64,000 nt of DNA from Kappaphycus alvarezii (taxonomy: Eukaryota; Rhodophyta; Florideophyceae; Gigartinales; Solieriaceae), in contig NADL03000459.1 of the NCBI GenBank assembly GCA_002205965.3, positions 930,001 to 994,000 of the forward strand, in the 5' to 3' direction. The stretch's first letter is position 1; each line of letters starts with the position of its first letter. A program made the position numbers and the translations under genes. This document shows, piece by piece, positions 1 through 10,473 of this stretch. The notes under the pieces are model-generated. The model did not search any database. It had not been told where the DNA came from and saw only the letters and a program-made list of their open reading frames with translations.

Positions 1-2170
1 GAGGACCTTGTGGCTAGTTTCGAGGACGATAATGTCAACTCAAAACGATCCTTCTTCCGTGTTCTGTTTTTTCGGAGCTCAGCATGCATTCTCTATTTAT
101 TTACACCTCGATGGCGGAGTTGGCAGGCATTGCACTGCCATACTCGGCTCGACAACACTAGTAGTAGGCACTTGTCATAACGACAGAACTGGGGGCGTTG
201 GGGCCGATATAGTTGACTGAATGCCCAGCTGTAATTTATTAGTCCTGCGAGTGCGCTCTGCATTTTGCTTTGAGGTATTGCCACTGTTTTTGACGGACCA
301 CCCGAAAACTTTTGAGGTCCAATGAAGAAATATACTAATTCTTTGAGTTTGTCGTTGAACACTCCTCCTAGGCTAGCAAGGACCACACGAGAGTGGAATC
401 TGACGTGGGGCGAGGTCTTCGGCGGTGGTGGGAAGGTCGTTGGTGTAGATGGGTAGGACGTGAACGGACGCTAGGAAGAAGGGCTGGGCCGAGCACCACA
501 GCTTACGAAGTAGACCGAATCGTGGTTTTACTTCTTGCTTCTCTCTATCTCTGTCTCTCTCTAAAACGGTAGTCGGCCACATTCCACGTTAAGTGTGGAC
601 GTCCTAGTGGGGGCGTCGACTCACTCGACGCCACACTCAGTCCAATCTTTGAATTTTGATGAAAATTGGGCAAAATTACGGCATGAAATTGGCTAAAAAA
701 AGAAAAATAATACAGAGAAAATACGACGGCGGTGGAGCAGACAGAGCACAGTAAGGTCGTACTGTATAAATCGACAGAGGTCCTCGAGCTTCTTCTAAAA
801 CTTTATCATTCCTTTTGTTACTGTGTGAGGATTGACGCGAAAACACTTGTTATATAACTCCACTATGATTTGATATTTTCGACATCGAGGTATTTTACCG
901 CGATATTTTTGGCATTCCGCACCTATTTTGCACTTATTTATTAATTCATTTGCACTTCCTGAAGAAGTTATTGTCCTTGATTGATTTAAGATCGGGTTGT
1001 CTAGTTTTCAATTATCATTTGACACCTTCTTTGAGCTCATAGTAGCTTATCGTGGTTTCTGGAGATACGATCTAAATTGCGATATTTTCTGGTAATGATT
1101 TGATGAGGGCATTTAGTCTCATATCCTTTTTATCTTCGAATTGGAACTGGATATTGGGATCTAATGGCGATGCTGAGTCATTAGAGATGAGGCTGCTCTC
1201 TTTCATAGACGCCGCAGCCCCGAAAATGATAATAAATAAGGGACATATTTGGAATATTTGAGATGTGAAACTAGTTTCATGGCTCTCTTGCGATTTTACA
1301 CTCCTTTTTTCGTTGATATAGGGCGATGACAATGTGTTAGGTGGTCGAAAGTTGAGATTTTGGCTAAGGATAGTGAATACGAGGCTTATATTATGCTTGT
1401 TTTGATCAAATTTGCGCTAGACTATGTCTTTCGGGTATCTCTGAAGTGGCGACGTTGAACTACTTCCTGTCCTGTCCAGCGGGGCTCGGGGGAATGTTTT
1501 ATAAATTCTCGTATGGATCGGTTTCAATAGTTGGTACCGTTGCCCATAGCCTTGGTTGACTGAGCAATTAATTCTTGATTTCATACCCTTCTGCTCTCGG
1601 ATGGCATTGTATACCTAATTTACTTGAGTACAGTCTGTCTTGGTTGTTTTTTTACAAAAGTTTAAATATCTCTGGCACGTCAAATCCCTGGATTTTCCAA
1701 AATTTAGAGGCCTTTAATGCCTTGTAGCCGCCAAGTTTGTCTGTGTACCATAATATCGGGAACTGCCGAGATTCGAGGTTTTCGAATATTCAGAGCTTCA
1801 TGTATAGTTAAAATGTTTATATTGAACACTAAAACATGTTGTTAGGGGACATTTTACGATGCGGAGTACATGTTCCCGGATGATTCCTCTACTCTTCGGC
1901 AAATTTATCCCCTCATCTGTTTTATGGACATATCCTTCCAAAAAAACCATCATTAAATATTGGAACAAGGGTGCGATTTGAGTCATTTTCAACACCATAA
2001 TTGGTCTTTTTGCACCATTTTTACCATAGTAACGAATCTAATTGCAATGAAGCCGCAGGTGAGTACCACTGGACTTAAAACGTTACCAATCTCCTCACAG
2101 TCCACAGACGGTTTCGGGACTGACAAACAATTCACAGGGCTATCAATGGACTAAAATTCGGATCGATCTC
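1..2170. other. No recognisable gene
   Basis: About 2.2 kb of AT-rich sequence. Only short reading frames occur on either strand and none shows a motif I recognise. The last few hundred bases should contain the left end of the PiggyBac-like element that follows, but I could not identify a TTAA-flanked terminal repeat. Confidence 0.5.
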
Positions 2171-2208
2171 ACGAATGTGATCAGAAAGTCGAGTAGATAT
2201 GTGAGCCG

Positions 2209-3087
2209 GTGGAGGAAAACGAAGAGCCGACTGATATGGAACCAGATCGTATTGAAGATGACAGCGATCTGGATACACCGATTGCAAATTTACCAGCTGC
2301 AGTGGCAGCTCGACGGCGAGCCAGACAAGCTACAAAAGGAAGAAAAAAGGGCCAGAGCCTCTCATTTCCAACAAATATCCCAATCTTTAACCCTATTGGC
2401 CTCCGCCCATCCCGTTATGTTGCTGTCGGCAAACCAAACCCGTTTACTTTAAGAAATGAATTCACGTTCAAACCGCTTGTAATCCTCAGGATTTATGTAT
2501 CCTAATGTACCATGAAGACAATCGCCATCCACACCAACGTCTACGCATCCCTGAAATCAGCAGGGATTGGTAGGCCATGTAAAGACAAAACTGCCACAGA
2601 AATTTGTTGTGTCTTCTGTATCTGTCTTTAAATGGGTATTGGAAAATGCCCGAGGATATAGGATGACTGGGGAAAGACAGTCCATGGTCCATGTCATGTA
2701 ATTAACAAGTTCATGACACTTCTCCGCTTTCAACATATCAAGCGGTACCTGCATGTTTGCGATCTCCGCGGTGAAAATGGGAGTACACTCTTTTTTAACA
2801 AAGTGCAGCTGTTATTCGATGAGATAGTTTCATCATCAAAGAGATTGTGGGTTCAAGGTATAAACCTGAGTGCTGACGAGATGATGGTGATGAACTACGG
2901 TCGTTCCTGCGAAACAGTGCGGATTCGTAACAAGTCCATAGGCTCCAGGTTTTAAATATGCGCTTTTTGTGATCCCGGGTACATGTTTTTGGCATTCCCA
3001 CATTCGAACAAAAAGCATTGGAGAGACTTCGTATCATACCGAGGTGTGCTTTCACATTCTTCTGCGGTAGTTGTCAGACTGGCGGAT
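2209..3087 (+). pseudogene. PiggyBac transposase, 5' half
   Basis: N-terminal acidic stretch (EENEEPTDMEPD) from 2209, then the conserved region preceding the catalytic core. Around 2610-2670 the frame reads like the family MGIxKxPRIxDxW block but contains TAA and TAG stops; the TAG at 2659-2661 falls where the family has a polar residue. From 2713 to 2955 the frame is open and carries the RFQHIKRYLHVCD and LSADEMMVMNYGRS motifs; the D of DEMM is the expected first or second catalytic acidic position of DDE_Tnp_1_7 proteins. The half ends at the CGGAT target duplication at 3083-3087. Dead gene; family assignment is secure, exact start is not. Confidence 0.75.
3083..3087. repeat. Target-site duplication (left copy) of the copia element
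   Basis: CGGAT directly before the 5' LTR. The identical CGGAT follows the 3' LTR at 7554-7558. Five-base duplications are typical of LTR-retrotransposon integrase. Confidence 0.95.
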
Positions 3088-3308
3088 TGTTGAATATGAA
3101 TGGTCACGAGAACTGCTCACTGAGTCAACTGAATTCAAATCTATGAAAGGCTATTACCTGTATTGTTTATTGTTGGACGTGAAATTGGCGTCCCCTCATA
3201 TATGTTTAGTTTATGTCCCGTGGTTCTATTGAAAAGGATACTTATGTTCAGCTGGTCTTGTCGGAAAAATAAAAGAATCACAACAGTGAAGACAACCTTG
3301 TTTCAACA
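3088..3308 (+). repeat. 5' LTR of copia element (221 bp)
   Basis: Begins TGTTGAATATG and ends TTTCAACA. The copy at 7333-7553 has the same length and differs at about 12 positions. An AATAAA-like polyadenylation signal (GAAAAATAAAAG) lies near 3268. Confidence 0.95.
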
Positions 3309-3309
3309 G

Positions 3310-3324
3310 TGGTCGCATCGCGGC
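3310..3324 (+). other. Putative primer-binding site of copia element
   Basis: TGGTCGCATCGCGGC begins one base after the LTR end. The leading TGG is what is expected to pair with the CCA end of a tRNA. I cannot name the tRNA without the host tRNA set. Confidence 0.5.
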
Positions 3325-3337
3325 TATCTAAAGAAAG

Positions 3338-3983
3338 ATGACAGACGTGAGGGAAGAGAAGATTCCCAAATTTATCGACAAAGAGGATGAAAGGTTCCAT
3401 CTGTGGAGATTGAGAATGGAAGCTGTGTTTGAAAACAAGGGCTGTATGTCAGTTGAAGATGGCAGTGAGGTTCTGCCGGAGAATGCAAATGAAGAAGCAG
3501 TATCGGAGTTTGAGAAAATAACAAAAAGCTACTGCACTCATGGTACTTTCGCTAGGAAACAAATCCTTAGAGGTTGTTCAGAAACATTCGAAAGACCCTT
3601 CAGAGATGTAGTAGAAACTTACTGCACGATATGCACGGAAATCAACAAGCAACAAGCTATCAATGCTGAATGAGGTATTCTCGAAGTCGTACGAAAGCGG
3701 AGAAAGTATGACAGATCACATCGGTGATCTTGAATTAGGTTTCACAAAGGTTGATAACGCTGGGCAGAAGATTAATGAAATAATGCAAGTATCAAATCTA
3801 CTCTCTTCTATTAAAGAATGCAGAGAACATGAACCAACTGTTGCAGCCATCCGAACGATGGATGAGGAAAAAGCTACCTGGGACAGGGTTACAACTCGTC
3901 TTATTGACGAGTATAAGGAGAGAAACTCGTTGAATGAGAATTCAAACATGAAAAATCCTCTTGCAACGCAAGAGATGATGTAG
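3338..3983 (+). pseudogene. copia gag (broken)
   Basis: Two overlapping open stretches, 3338-3673 and 3663-3983, in different frames. Together they form a gag of the UBN2/DUF4219 style: the first starts MTDVREEKIPKFIDKEDERF and the second has the helical region with 'SYESGESMTDHIGDLELGFTKV'. The first stretch ends at a TGA (3671-3673) overlapped by the second frame, so one indel separates them. Gag proteins of this group package element RNA in the cytoplasm. The start at 3338 is the first ATG after the LTR. Confidence 0.75.
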
Positions 3984-4244
3984 AAGAGATGCTATCGCTG
4001 AGGGGAAACTTGCCACATCGCTGCACAGTGTGAGAAAAGGTACACAAACAAGGCCAAGAGGTACAACAACAGACGTTTCCAATCTACCGAAAGGCCGGAA
4101 ACCCTTAACATACCTCGGTTGGCAGTTGCCAAAGTCCCAAGAAAAAGCTTGACCTCGACTGTCACAGCCAAAGATGGAATTCTATCAGATGAAGAGTTCA
4201 TAATTGACAGTGGTGCCACTCATCATATGTGCTATAAGAATTAA
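3984..4244 (+). pseudogene. copia zinc knuckle and aspartic protease start (broken)
   Basis: The frame reads a CCHC-like knuckle (C-Y-R-stop-G-E-x-C-H-I-A-A-Q-C) at about 3985-4035, so one cysteine position is replaced by a stop. The protease active-site segment IIDSGATHHM (D-S-G) follows at about 4200-4230. Both lie in the expected order between gag and integrase. Confidence 0.7.
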
Positions 4245-5471
4245 TTGTTCTCAAGCCTTTATAAGTGTACGAATGAAATTCAGCTTGGTGATAAGGCTAT
4301 GGTTAAGAGCGAATACCAAGGTACTTTTGACCTCGTGACCAATGATACCCATCAGTGGATTCGACTACGCAATGTATTGTATACGCCAACTATGTCTCGG
4401 AACTTAGTATCAGTTCCACAGCTGGATACGAATCGTATTAGCCTTTCAGTATCGGGTGGACAGTGCCGGCTTACGGACAACGATACTGGAACAACATTGG
4501 TAAATGCGGAATTGCAGGAAGCAGGCTTGTACGTCTTGATTGTAAAAGTTGTAAAAAGAGCTCCATCGAGTGCACTGATAAATACCGTACCTATCGCTAA
4601 GTCACCCAAAGTCCAGTTAAACAAAAATTTTGAGGTTATCAAGACTAATGATCATAAGGAAAAGTCGAACAATATGTGGAACACACGTCTAGGACACATT
4701 GGAGAGCACATAATACAGGAAATGATGCGCAGCAAAAACCTCCATGGAATCAGTGTCAGCGACAAACCCGAGGCTATCAAGGGCAAGCCATGCGTTATGG
4801 ACAAAGGGACGAAAGGCTCACACAAGGGTTCCTTGGAATAAATGTGTCATTCATTGGGAGATGTCATATTCGCAGATGTATGCGGACCGATTTTCACTCA
4901 TACCTGGGGACATGCAAGATATTTTCTGTTGTTTATTGACGGTGCTTCAAGGTGTGCTTGGATCGTGACTATCAAGAAGAAAATTGATGTTGTCGCGGAG
5001 ACTCGCGAATTCATCAGACGATTTAAGGTAATCTACAAGCGGAAAGCTAAGACGCTCTATACAGACAACGGAGGTGATTTTGTTAATAAATGGATGGAAG
5101 CATTGCTGGGTGATAAAGGTTTCACGCATGCACTCATCGCCTCTTACAATCCTCAATCGAATGGGATTTTAGAGAGGGCAAACAGAACAATTCTTGACCG
5201 AGTCAGATGCATGCTGAGCCAGGCCAAATTGGATCAACGCTTCTGAAGAGACGCTGCCCTTCATGCTGTGTATATAATTAACATTATACCATGGAAGTCA
5301 TTACAGGGCAGAACGCCATTCGAGCTAATCAATGAAAGAGAGCCAGATGTATCCAAGTTACGTGCATTCGGATGTGAAGCTCTAGCAATGGTTCCTACGG
5401 TGAAGCGGAAGAAGCTGCACACCAAAGCGAAGTCAACGATATTTCTTGGCAATATAGTATCCTCTCTGTAA
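4245..5471 (+). pseudogene. copia protease tail and integrase (broken)
   Basis: 4245-4841 carries the end of the protease and the integrase N-terminal region (W-N-T-R-L-G-H-I-G, the GAG_pre-integrase histidines). 4842-5246 carries the catalytic core: VCGP...YFLLFIDGASRCAWI (first D), LYTDNGGDF (second D) and SNGILERANRT (E), so the DDE triad is visible. 5268-5471 is the C-terminal continuation (GRTPFELINEREPDVSKLRAFG). In-frame stops separate the pieces: a TAA at 4839-4841, a TGA at 5244-5246. Confidence 0.85.
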
Positions 5472-5753
5472 AAATTCTTTGAACCGGTAACGAAGCAGGT
5501 ACAGTATGTTCGTCACGTAAGGTTCAACGAAACTATTTTTCCCGGATACCCAAGGTCTCAGAAAGCTCATCAAAACAATCATCCGGAGTATGTGGCCATC
5601 GAGATTGACGACTACGAAAGCGAGCGTTCAAAACAGGCCATCATGGATGAACTAGAATCTGCGAGCGATGATGAAAGTCCCGAGGGTACCGAAGATCAGG
5701 AGTACGATGATGACGCATCCGTACAGTAAAGAGGTGAAGTACACCCTGTTGAA

Positions 5754-7240
5754 TTGCGTCGTAGCCAACGGCTCCGAGAACCTAACCCTAGGTATCTTGC
5801 AGCTAGCTCAAGCAAGCTAAAGAACCGGAACCCAGACGAGCCTACTCCTGCTGAAGCAATGAAATCACCAGAGCGTAATGAATGGGTAAATGCTGTTAAC
5901 AACGAATTAGCAGTACTCCGTGACCGTAGAACGTGTAGTCTAGTTCCCAAACCTTAAAATGTAAATATCTTACCTAACAAGTTCATAATCAGAATCAAGA
6001 GACATCCGGACGGTACGATAGACAAGTATAAGGCACGCTTGATCATTCTTGGATGTAACCAAAAGGAGGAATAATTCACCCAACTTTACTCTCCTGTTCT
6101 GTGCTTTACAGCTGTACGTGTTGCACTTACTCTCGCTGGAGCAGAAGGGGCTCATTTCCATCAAATGGATGTTAAAAGAGCATTCCTACATGGAGAATTG
6201 GATGAGGATCTGTACATGCACCAACCGAAAGGATTTGAGGACACAGAACATCCTGCCTACGTTTGCAAGTTGAATAAGAGCTTGTATGGGCTGAAACAGG
6301 CACCCCTTGTTTGGCACTTTCACTTTAGTTTAACTTGCATAAGTTTTACCAAACTCAAACATGCAGAAAGTGCTTGGTGTCTAGAAACGAAACAAAATCA
6401 ACTCTTTTTGCTCTCATATGTTGACGATATACTTCTGACCACAAATAACGTAGAGCTGTTGAATAAGACCAAGGAAGAACTTATGAAGAACTTTGAGGTC
6501 ACAGACAAGGGAGCAGTAACTGAGTTCTTGGGTGTCCAGGTTGCTCGAGATGACCGAGGTATGTTTTATCTCCGTCAAACAGGATATGTTGAAAAGTTGT
6601 TGAGACAGTTTAACATGGAGACCTGCAACCATACTTCTACCCCAATTAATCCCGGCACGTGCATGGAGTGGACAGAGAAAAGAGCATCTACAGATTCAGA
6701 AGCTTTTGAGATGGCCGGTGTGAACTATCGTGAAGCTATCGTGAAGCTATCGCGCCTTATTGTATCTTAGTACACACGACCGGATATAGCAGTAGCTGTG
6801 AATATCTTGAGTCTCGACTTTGCTCAACCAAGACCAATACACTGGAAGGGTGTGAAGAGAATTTTTCGGTATGTAAAAGGCTTTATCGCTTTGTCCAGTA
6901 CGGAAGCTGAATATGTCAGTCTTTCAGCTGCCTCTCGTGAAGTATCATGGCTGCGAAACTTAAAGGGCGATCTTACCTACACTTAGGACGCAGAAACGGT
7001 AATTTACCAGGATAGCATTGGTTCAGAAATCTGGGCTACCGATATCTCAAACTTCAGGCGCAATAAACATATTTATAAACGCCTGCACTATGTTAGAGAT
7101 CTGTTCACTCGTGGGGAAGCTATAATTGAACCGGTAGTACCAAGGATACGTTCGTCGACTCCTTAACAAAACCGCTATACGGACCCAAGTTATGGACCCA
7201 AGTTAAGGCCCAGCATGGCCAACTTCCAGTTGATTAACTT
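5754..7240 (+). pseudogene. copia reverse transcriptase and RNase H (broken, internally deleted)
   Basis: 5754-5957 is the linker region of copia pol. 6165-6770 is reverse transcriptase: QMDVKRAFLHGELDE, LNKSLYGLKQAP, the catalytic SYVDDILL (Y-V-D-D) and TEFLGVQVARD. 6798-6986 is RNase H, but FRYVKG is followed at once by FIALSSTEAEY; copia proteins normally have about 90 residues between these, so an internal in-frame deletion is likely. The C-terminal block HIYKRLHYVRDLF is at about 7068-7105. Several stops make it inactive. Confidence 0.85.
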
Positions 7241-7324
7241 AAGTCCAAGTGGGAGTGCATCCGAGGTATTCAATAATATCAACAAAGGAGTATGCAAAAA
7301 GAACAAGACTCCGGTCTACAGTTC

Positions 7325-7332
7325 AAAAGGGG
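7325..7332 (+). other. Polypurine tract of copia element
   Basis: AAAAGGGG immediately before the 3' LTR, the expected plus-strand primer site. Confidence 0.7.
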
Positions 7333-7553
7333 TGTTGAATATGAATGGTCACAAGAACTGCACACTGAGTCAACTTAATTCAAATCTTTGAACGGCTATT
7401 ACTTGTATTGTTTATTGTTGGGCATGAAATTGGCGTCCCCTCATGTATGTTTAGTTTATGTCCCGTGGTTCTATTGAAAAGGATACTTATGTTCAGCTGG
7501 TCTTGTCTGAAAAATAAAAGAATCAAAACAATGAAGACAACCTTGTTTCAACA
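7333..7553 (+). repeat. 3' LTR of copia element (221 bp)
   Basis: Same ends and length as the left LTR. It is followed directly by CGGAT, the right copy of the target duplication. Confidence 0.95.
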
Positions 7554-7558
7554 CGGAT
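7554..7558. repeat. Target-site duplication (right copy) of the copia element
   Basis: CGGAT, identical to 3083-3087. After it the PiggyBac coding sequence continues (DELPKFLPGAPVLYS). Confidence 0.95.
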
Positions 7559-8525
7559 GAACTTCCAAAGTTCCTTCCCGGTGCTCCGGTTCTGTACAGT
7601 ACACTATTTACGTGGGTACTCTCTTTTCCACATCTAAGCTCTTTCGACTACTTCGACAAAGAGATATTGCTGCCGAAGGAACTGTCAAGTCTAATGCTTC
7701 TGTTTTTCTAAATCACTTGCCATTCGAGGCAGAAAGGATGTGCGAATGGATTGGAACACACTCGGAGCTGAGATCTGTGAGAATGGAACTGTGCTTGCAT
7801 TAACATGGATTGGCAATGGGCCCGTGCAATCGCTTACAAAAGCCCACCAAGTTAGGGTGGAACACAGAGTTGAGCGTTTACAAAAGCGGGCCAAGGTTAA
7901 CATCAACTAATGGAGCACGTGTCCATGCTGTTTTTGGCACCAACCCTACAATGCGCCTACCTATCCCGAAAGTAGTTGATTACAATTTAAATATGGGTGG
8001 GGTAGATATTGCGGGCCAGTTACGGTCAGTTTACACCTCGCATTTGCAGGCGCACTTGGATGCTACTGTTTTTCTGGCTTTTGGATACTGCTGCAACCAA
8101 CAGCTATCTGGCTTTATCTAAACTAGATGAGGCCTGACGTAACAGTCACAATAAATTCATTGTTTATTTAGCATGTATTCAGGTCCGTGCTCACGGTTGT
8201 AATCAATTACCGACAGTTAGAAGCCGATATAGTCAGGCAACGTCGTCTAAAGACCTTATTCCTAGGAAAAGGAACGTTAATCCAGGTGACTACGTCACTG
8301 AGATAAGCATATTCATCCCTATGGTGCTTTCTATGGTCGATCAACATCTTTCAGTACGAGTTCCCGACAACAGGCGAGGGGTGTGTTTTATTTGTTGACG
8401 CAACTGCCTTTTCTACAGAGGCAAACGAAAGACCCGTTCCGATGTTGTAGTTTTGGTTTTTTCCTACGTCTGCGGCCTGACCGGAATTGCTTTCTGGATT
8501 ACCATCAGAGCGGAGTCAATGCTGT
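7559..8525 (+). pseudogene. PiggyBac transposase, 3' half
   Basis: Continues the frame cut at 3087. 7560-7700 reads DELPKFLPGAPVLYS and then a region like the family 'DN-x-F-T-S...L...R-x-I-x-A-x-GTV-x-S-N' block (GTVKSNA at about 7680-7700). 7810-8121 has the VVDYNLNMGGVDIAGQLRSVY motif. Downstream to about 8525, across frame changes, are HLSV...RRGVCFIC and NCFLDYH, which match the Cys/His-rich PiggyBac tail. Multiple stops and shifts; pseudogene. Confidence 0.75.
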
Positions 8526-9070
8526 TAGTACTGCGGTAAAATAATTAAATTTTAGATGTTTTTGCCAATTTTTTTGCTTTCATTTGTGGAAACAGGGCAG
8601 AAATCCTATCCGGAAACCTATTTGGCCTCAAAACGCCTCCTTTCAAAAATAAATGGATTTCTCTCTTTTATTGTGCAAAACACGAACTTGAGGATATGTT
8701 TTAACACAAAAATCTGAGATTTTTTTATAGAAATCTCTTTTTGTTTTGGACAATACTGTCCAGAATCATGGACGATACTGTCCAAAATCACCTACAGACG
8801 AGGGGTTACTGTAGCATGGAACAAGACCACTTCTTTCTAATGCCATTGAAGGGCAACTGTAAGAAACAGTAGGTCTCTATACCAAAGACTCAGTGAATAC
8901 GCAATGATTTCATGACTGCAAAACGATTGGTGTTCCATCCAATTTACTATGTGGCATTTGTCGACGGGAAAATTTAAAAAGATGAGCAAATCACTTTGCA
9001 AATAAATAAATAAGTATTAAAACACGAAGTATATTTTCAATTACAAAATAATTGAAAAATTTTTACGTGA
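8526..9070. other. AT-rich spacer, no gene
   Basis: No coding signal. It holds poly-T/A tracts and a pair of near-identical 16-bp palindromes at 8747-8784. It must contain the right end of the PiggyBac element and the outer end of the minus-strand transposon, but I could not identify terminal repeats. Confidence 0.5.
8747..8784. repeat. Two phased 16-bp imperfect palindromes
   Basis: TGGACAATACTGTCCA at 8747-8762 and TGGACGATACTGTCCA at 8769-8784. They differ by one base and their starts are 22 bp apart, about two helical turns. Such arrangement is typical of dimeric protein-binding sites or transposon subterminal repeats; which one applies here is not known. Confidence 0.6.
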
Positions 9071-10150
9071 TTACTCAGAATCTGGGGCACGATCCGGAAA
9101 CTGGACAGCACGGAACTGCAAATCAATACGACGTAGACGCTTTTTTCGATAGCGCTCCTGCACTCCCTTCCGTTTCTTGGAAATATCATCCCCAATTGAA
9201 TACAGTCGGATTTTGAAGCGCCTATGATGGCCTGCATTATCTTCCCTCAAAGGATGCATCTGTATGAGCACATTCGTTAGAGCCACACAAAGCCGGAATA
9301 CAGGATCATAACGGTCCTCCTTCCATCGCCTTTTGCTCCCTATGACATTACACAACTGGCACAGCCTACCGAAGAAGTTCTCGACGCTGATACGATCTGA
9401 AGCAATATTACGATTCTCGCCCTCAGCCTCACGAGACAGGATACCGTTCCTCGGTTTCTTCTTCGGAGTGACAGCCCGGACAAGCTCCGCGGCCCCTTGA
9501 TACCCCTTATACATTAAAACTGCCCAGTAACCAGGATACTTACTAGACAGTAAACCAATATCAGTAACACTCCCCTCTGATCCTTTCTTCCGAAGGGCAC
9601 GCTTGTGAAAATTAACGTTTCGTTGAAATATTTCAAGGTCCGAAACAGAACCCGGATAGTGCCGAGAACAATTCAAAGCCAGCCCATTCGAGAGAACGCT
9701 CACTTCTACCTTGAAACCATACAACTTATGTTTGCCTCTGAAATACAACTTTCCCTCCTGCTCATTACCACAGGGCCGGTTCGCTTGCTGAAATGTAACA
9801 TCTGTTACATATCGGGCGAACGGAAAATTGCGAAATTTTTTCCTATCCTTCAACAGATCTCCAAAACTAAAGACGGAATCGTTGCGCTCCACAAGATACT
9901 CAAACAAAGGTTCATGTAGTATGTCTATGAATTTAGTCATCATACGCTCAAAAGATGGACCTTTCAAACCGAAGACCTTCGCAGAAATTTCCCACTGCCC
10001 CCCATTCTTGAGCACGGTTAGCAACATGAATAACATGTCCTTTGCGGAGTGATGGGACTTGCGACCCGGCCCGATGTTGTAGCGTTCATAGATGATGTCA
10101 GAAAAGCTGTTCCACACTGTCTGAAATTCCGATGCGTCGAAGTTTGTCAT
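9071..10150 (-). CDS. DDE_Tnp_4/PIF-type transposase, near intact
   Basis: A 359-residue open frame. The catalytic domain resembles the DDE superfamily-4 transposases common in oomycetes and algae. Motifs, with rough residue numbers: TDVTFQ (first acidic residue, about 116), KHKLYGFKVEVSV, the PGSVSDLEIF block (about 170), a KGYQGA block (about 220), NRNIASDRISVENFFGRL (E, about 255), and CVALTNVLI near the C-terminus. A basic tail follows. In this family the KGY block is usually preceded by Asp (DKGYQG); here it is Tyr (MYKGYQG), which a single G-to-T change would explain and which should abolish catalysis. The start overlaps the upstream ORF by ATGA. No terminal inverted repeats found. Confidence 0.85.
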   Translation of the reverse strand: MTNFDASEFQTVWNSFSDIIYERYNIGPGRKSHHSAKDMLFMLLTVLKNGGQWEISAKVFGLKGPSFERMMTKFIDILHEPLFEYLVERNDSVFSFGDLLKDRKKFRNFPFARYVTDVTFQQANRPCGNEQEGKLYFRGKHKLYGFKVEVSVLSNGLALNCSRHYPGSVSDLEIFQRNVNFHKRALRKKGSEGSVTDIGLLSSKYPGYWAVLMYKGYQGAAELVRAVTPKKKPRNGILSREAEGENRNIASDRISVENFFGRLCQLCNVIGSKRRWKEDRYDPVFRLCVALTNVLIQMHPLREDNAGHHRRFKIRLYSIGDDISKKRKGVQERYRKKRLRRIDLQFRAVQFPDRAPDSE

Positions 10151-10380
10151 ACTATGGATACCCTGAGATCCCCCGACTCATAAAAAACATCTAAAAGTGG
10201 ACATGGTGAGTCTGTTTCATCATCCGTGGCATTGTCGGTGTTGTCACTGTACTGGTCCAGCTCACACTCTCTTTCGACTGCGGTGTCGGCGAGGAGCTGG
10301 AGTGCATTTGAAGCTTGATTAACAGAAGGGAGGGGGAGGTTGAGATGGTGGTTTTGGTGTTGGGATTGGGAAGGAGTCAT
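10147..10380 (-). CDS. Short acidic ORF, likely N-terminal part of the transposase
   Basis: A 77-residue frame rich in Gln, Asn, Asp and Glu (NTDNATDDETDSPC). It ends in a TGA that overlaps the ATG of the transposase (10147-10150, ATGA). Members of the transposase family usually have an N-terminal extension of this size, so I infer either one protein separated by a -1 change or two overlapping ORFs. No domain recognised. Confidence 0.5.
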   Translation of the reverse strand: MTPSQSQHQNHHLNLPLPSVNQASNALQLLADTAVERECELDQYSDNTDNATDDETDSPCPLLDVFYESGDLRVSIV

Positions 10381-10473
10381 CGGGAGTGTGGTGGAGTGGG
10401 ACGTTGGCGTACTGGCCTTTTGGGGTTTCCGAGATCGGAAGATTATGTAATGACTGAGGGGTTGCGGAAAAGT

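Larger units (their letters stand above)
3088..7553 (+). mobile_element. Ty1/copia LTR retrotransposon, complete but decayed
   Basis: A full structural element: 221-bp LTRs at both ends (TG...CA), a primer-binding-like sequence one base inside the left LTR, a purine tract just before the right LTR, and a perfect 5-bp target duplication CGGAT. The gene order is gag, protease, integrase, reverse transcriptase, RNase H, which is diagnostic of the copia type. Many stops and frame changes break the polyprotein. By eye the two LTRs differ at about 12 of 221 positions, so it is not recent. It sits inside a PiggyBac transposase; joining the flanks over one CGGAT restores that frame (VVRLADELPK). Confidence 0.95.
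2209..8525 (+). mobile_element. PiggyBac-like DNA transposon remnant, split by a copia element
   Basis: The outer element of a nested pair. The transposase coding sequence begins near 2209, stops at 3087 where an LTR retrotransposon has inserted, and resumes at 7554/7559 up to about 8525. Family features seen on the two halves include a stretch resembling the MGI-x-K-x-PRI-x-D-x-W region (about 2630-2670), the F-x-x-I-x-RYLH segment (about 2725-2750), the LSADEMM metal-ligand region (about 2870-2885), the MGGVD region (about 7995) and a C-terminal Cys/His-rich tail. PiggyBac elements normally end in short inverted repeats at TTAA; I could not find either end. In-frame stops and frame changes make it inactive. 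Confidence 0.8.
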
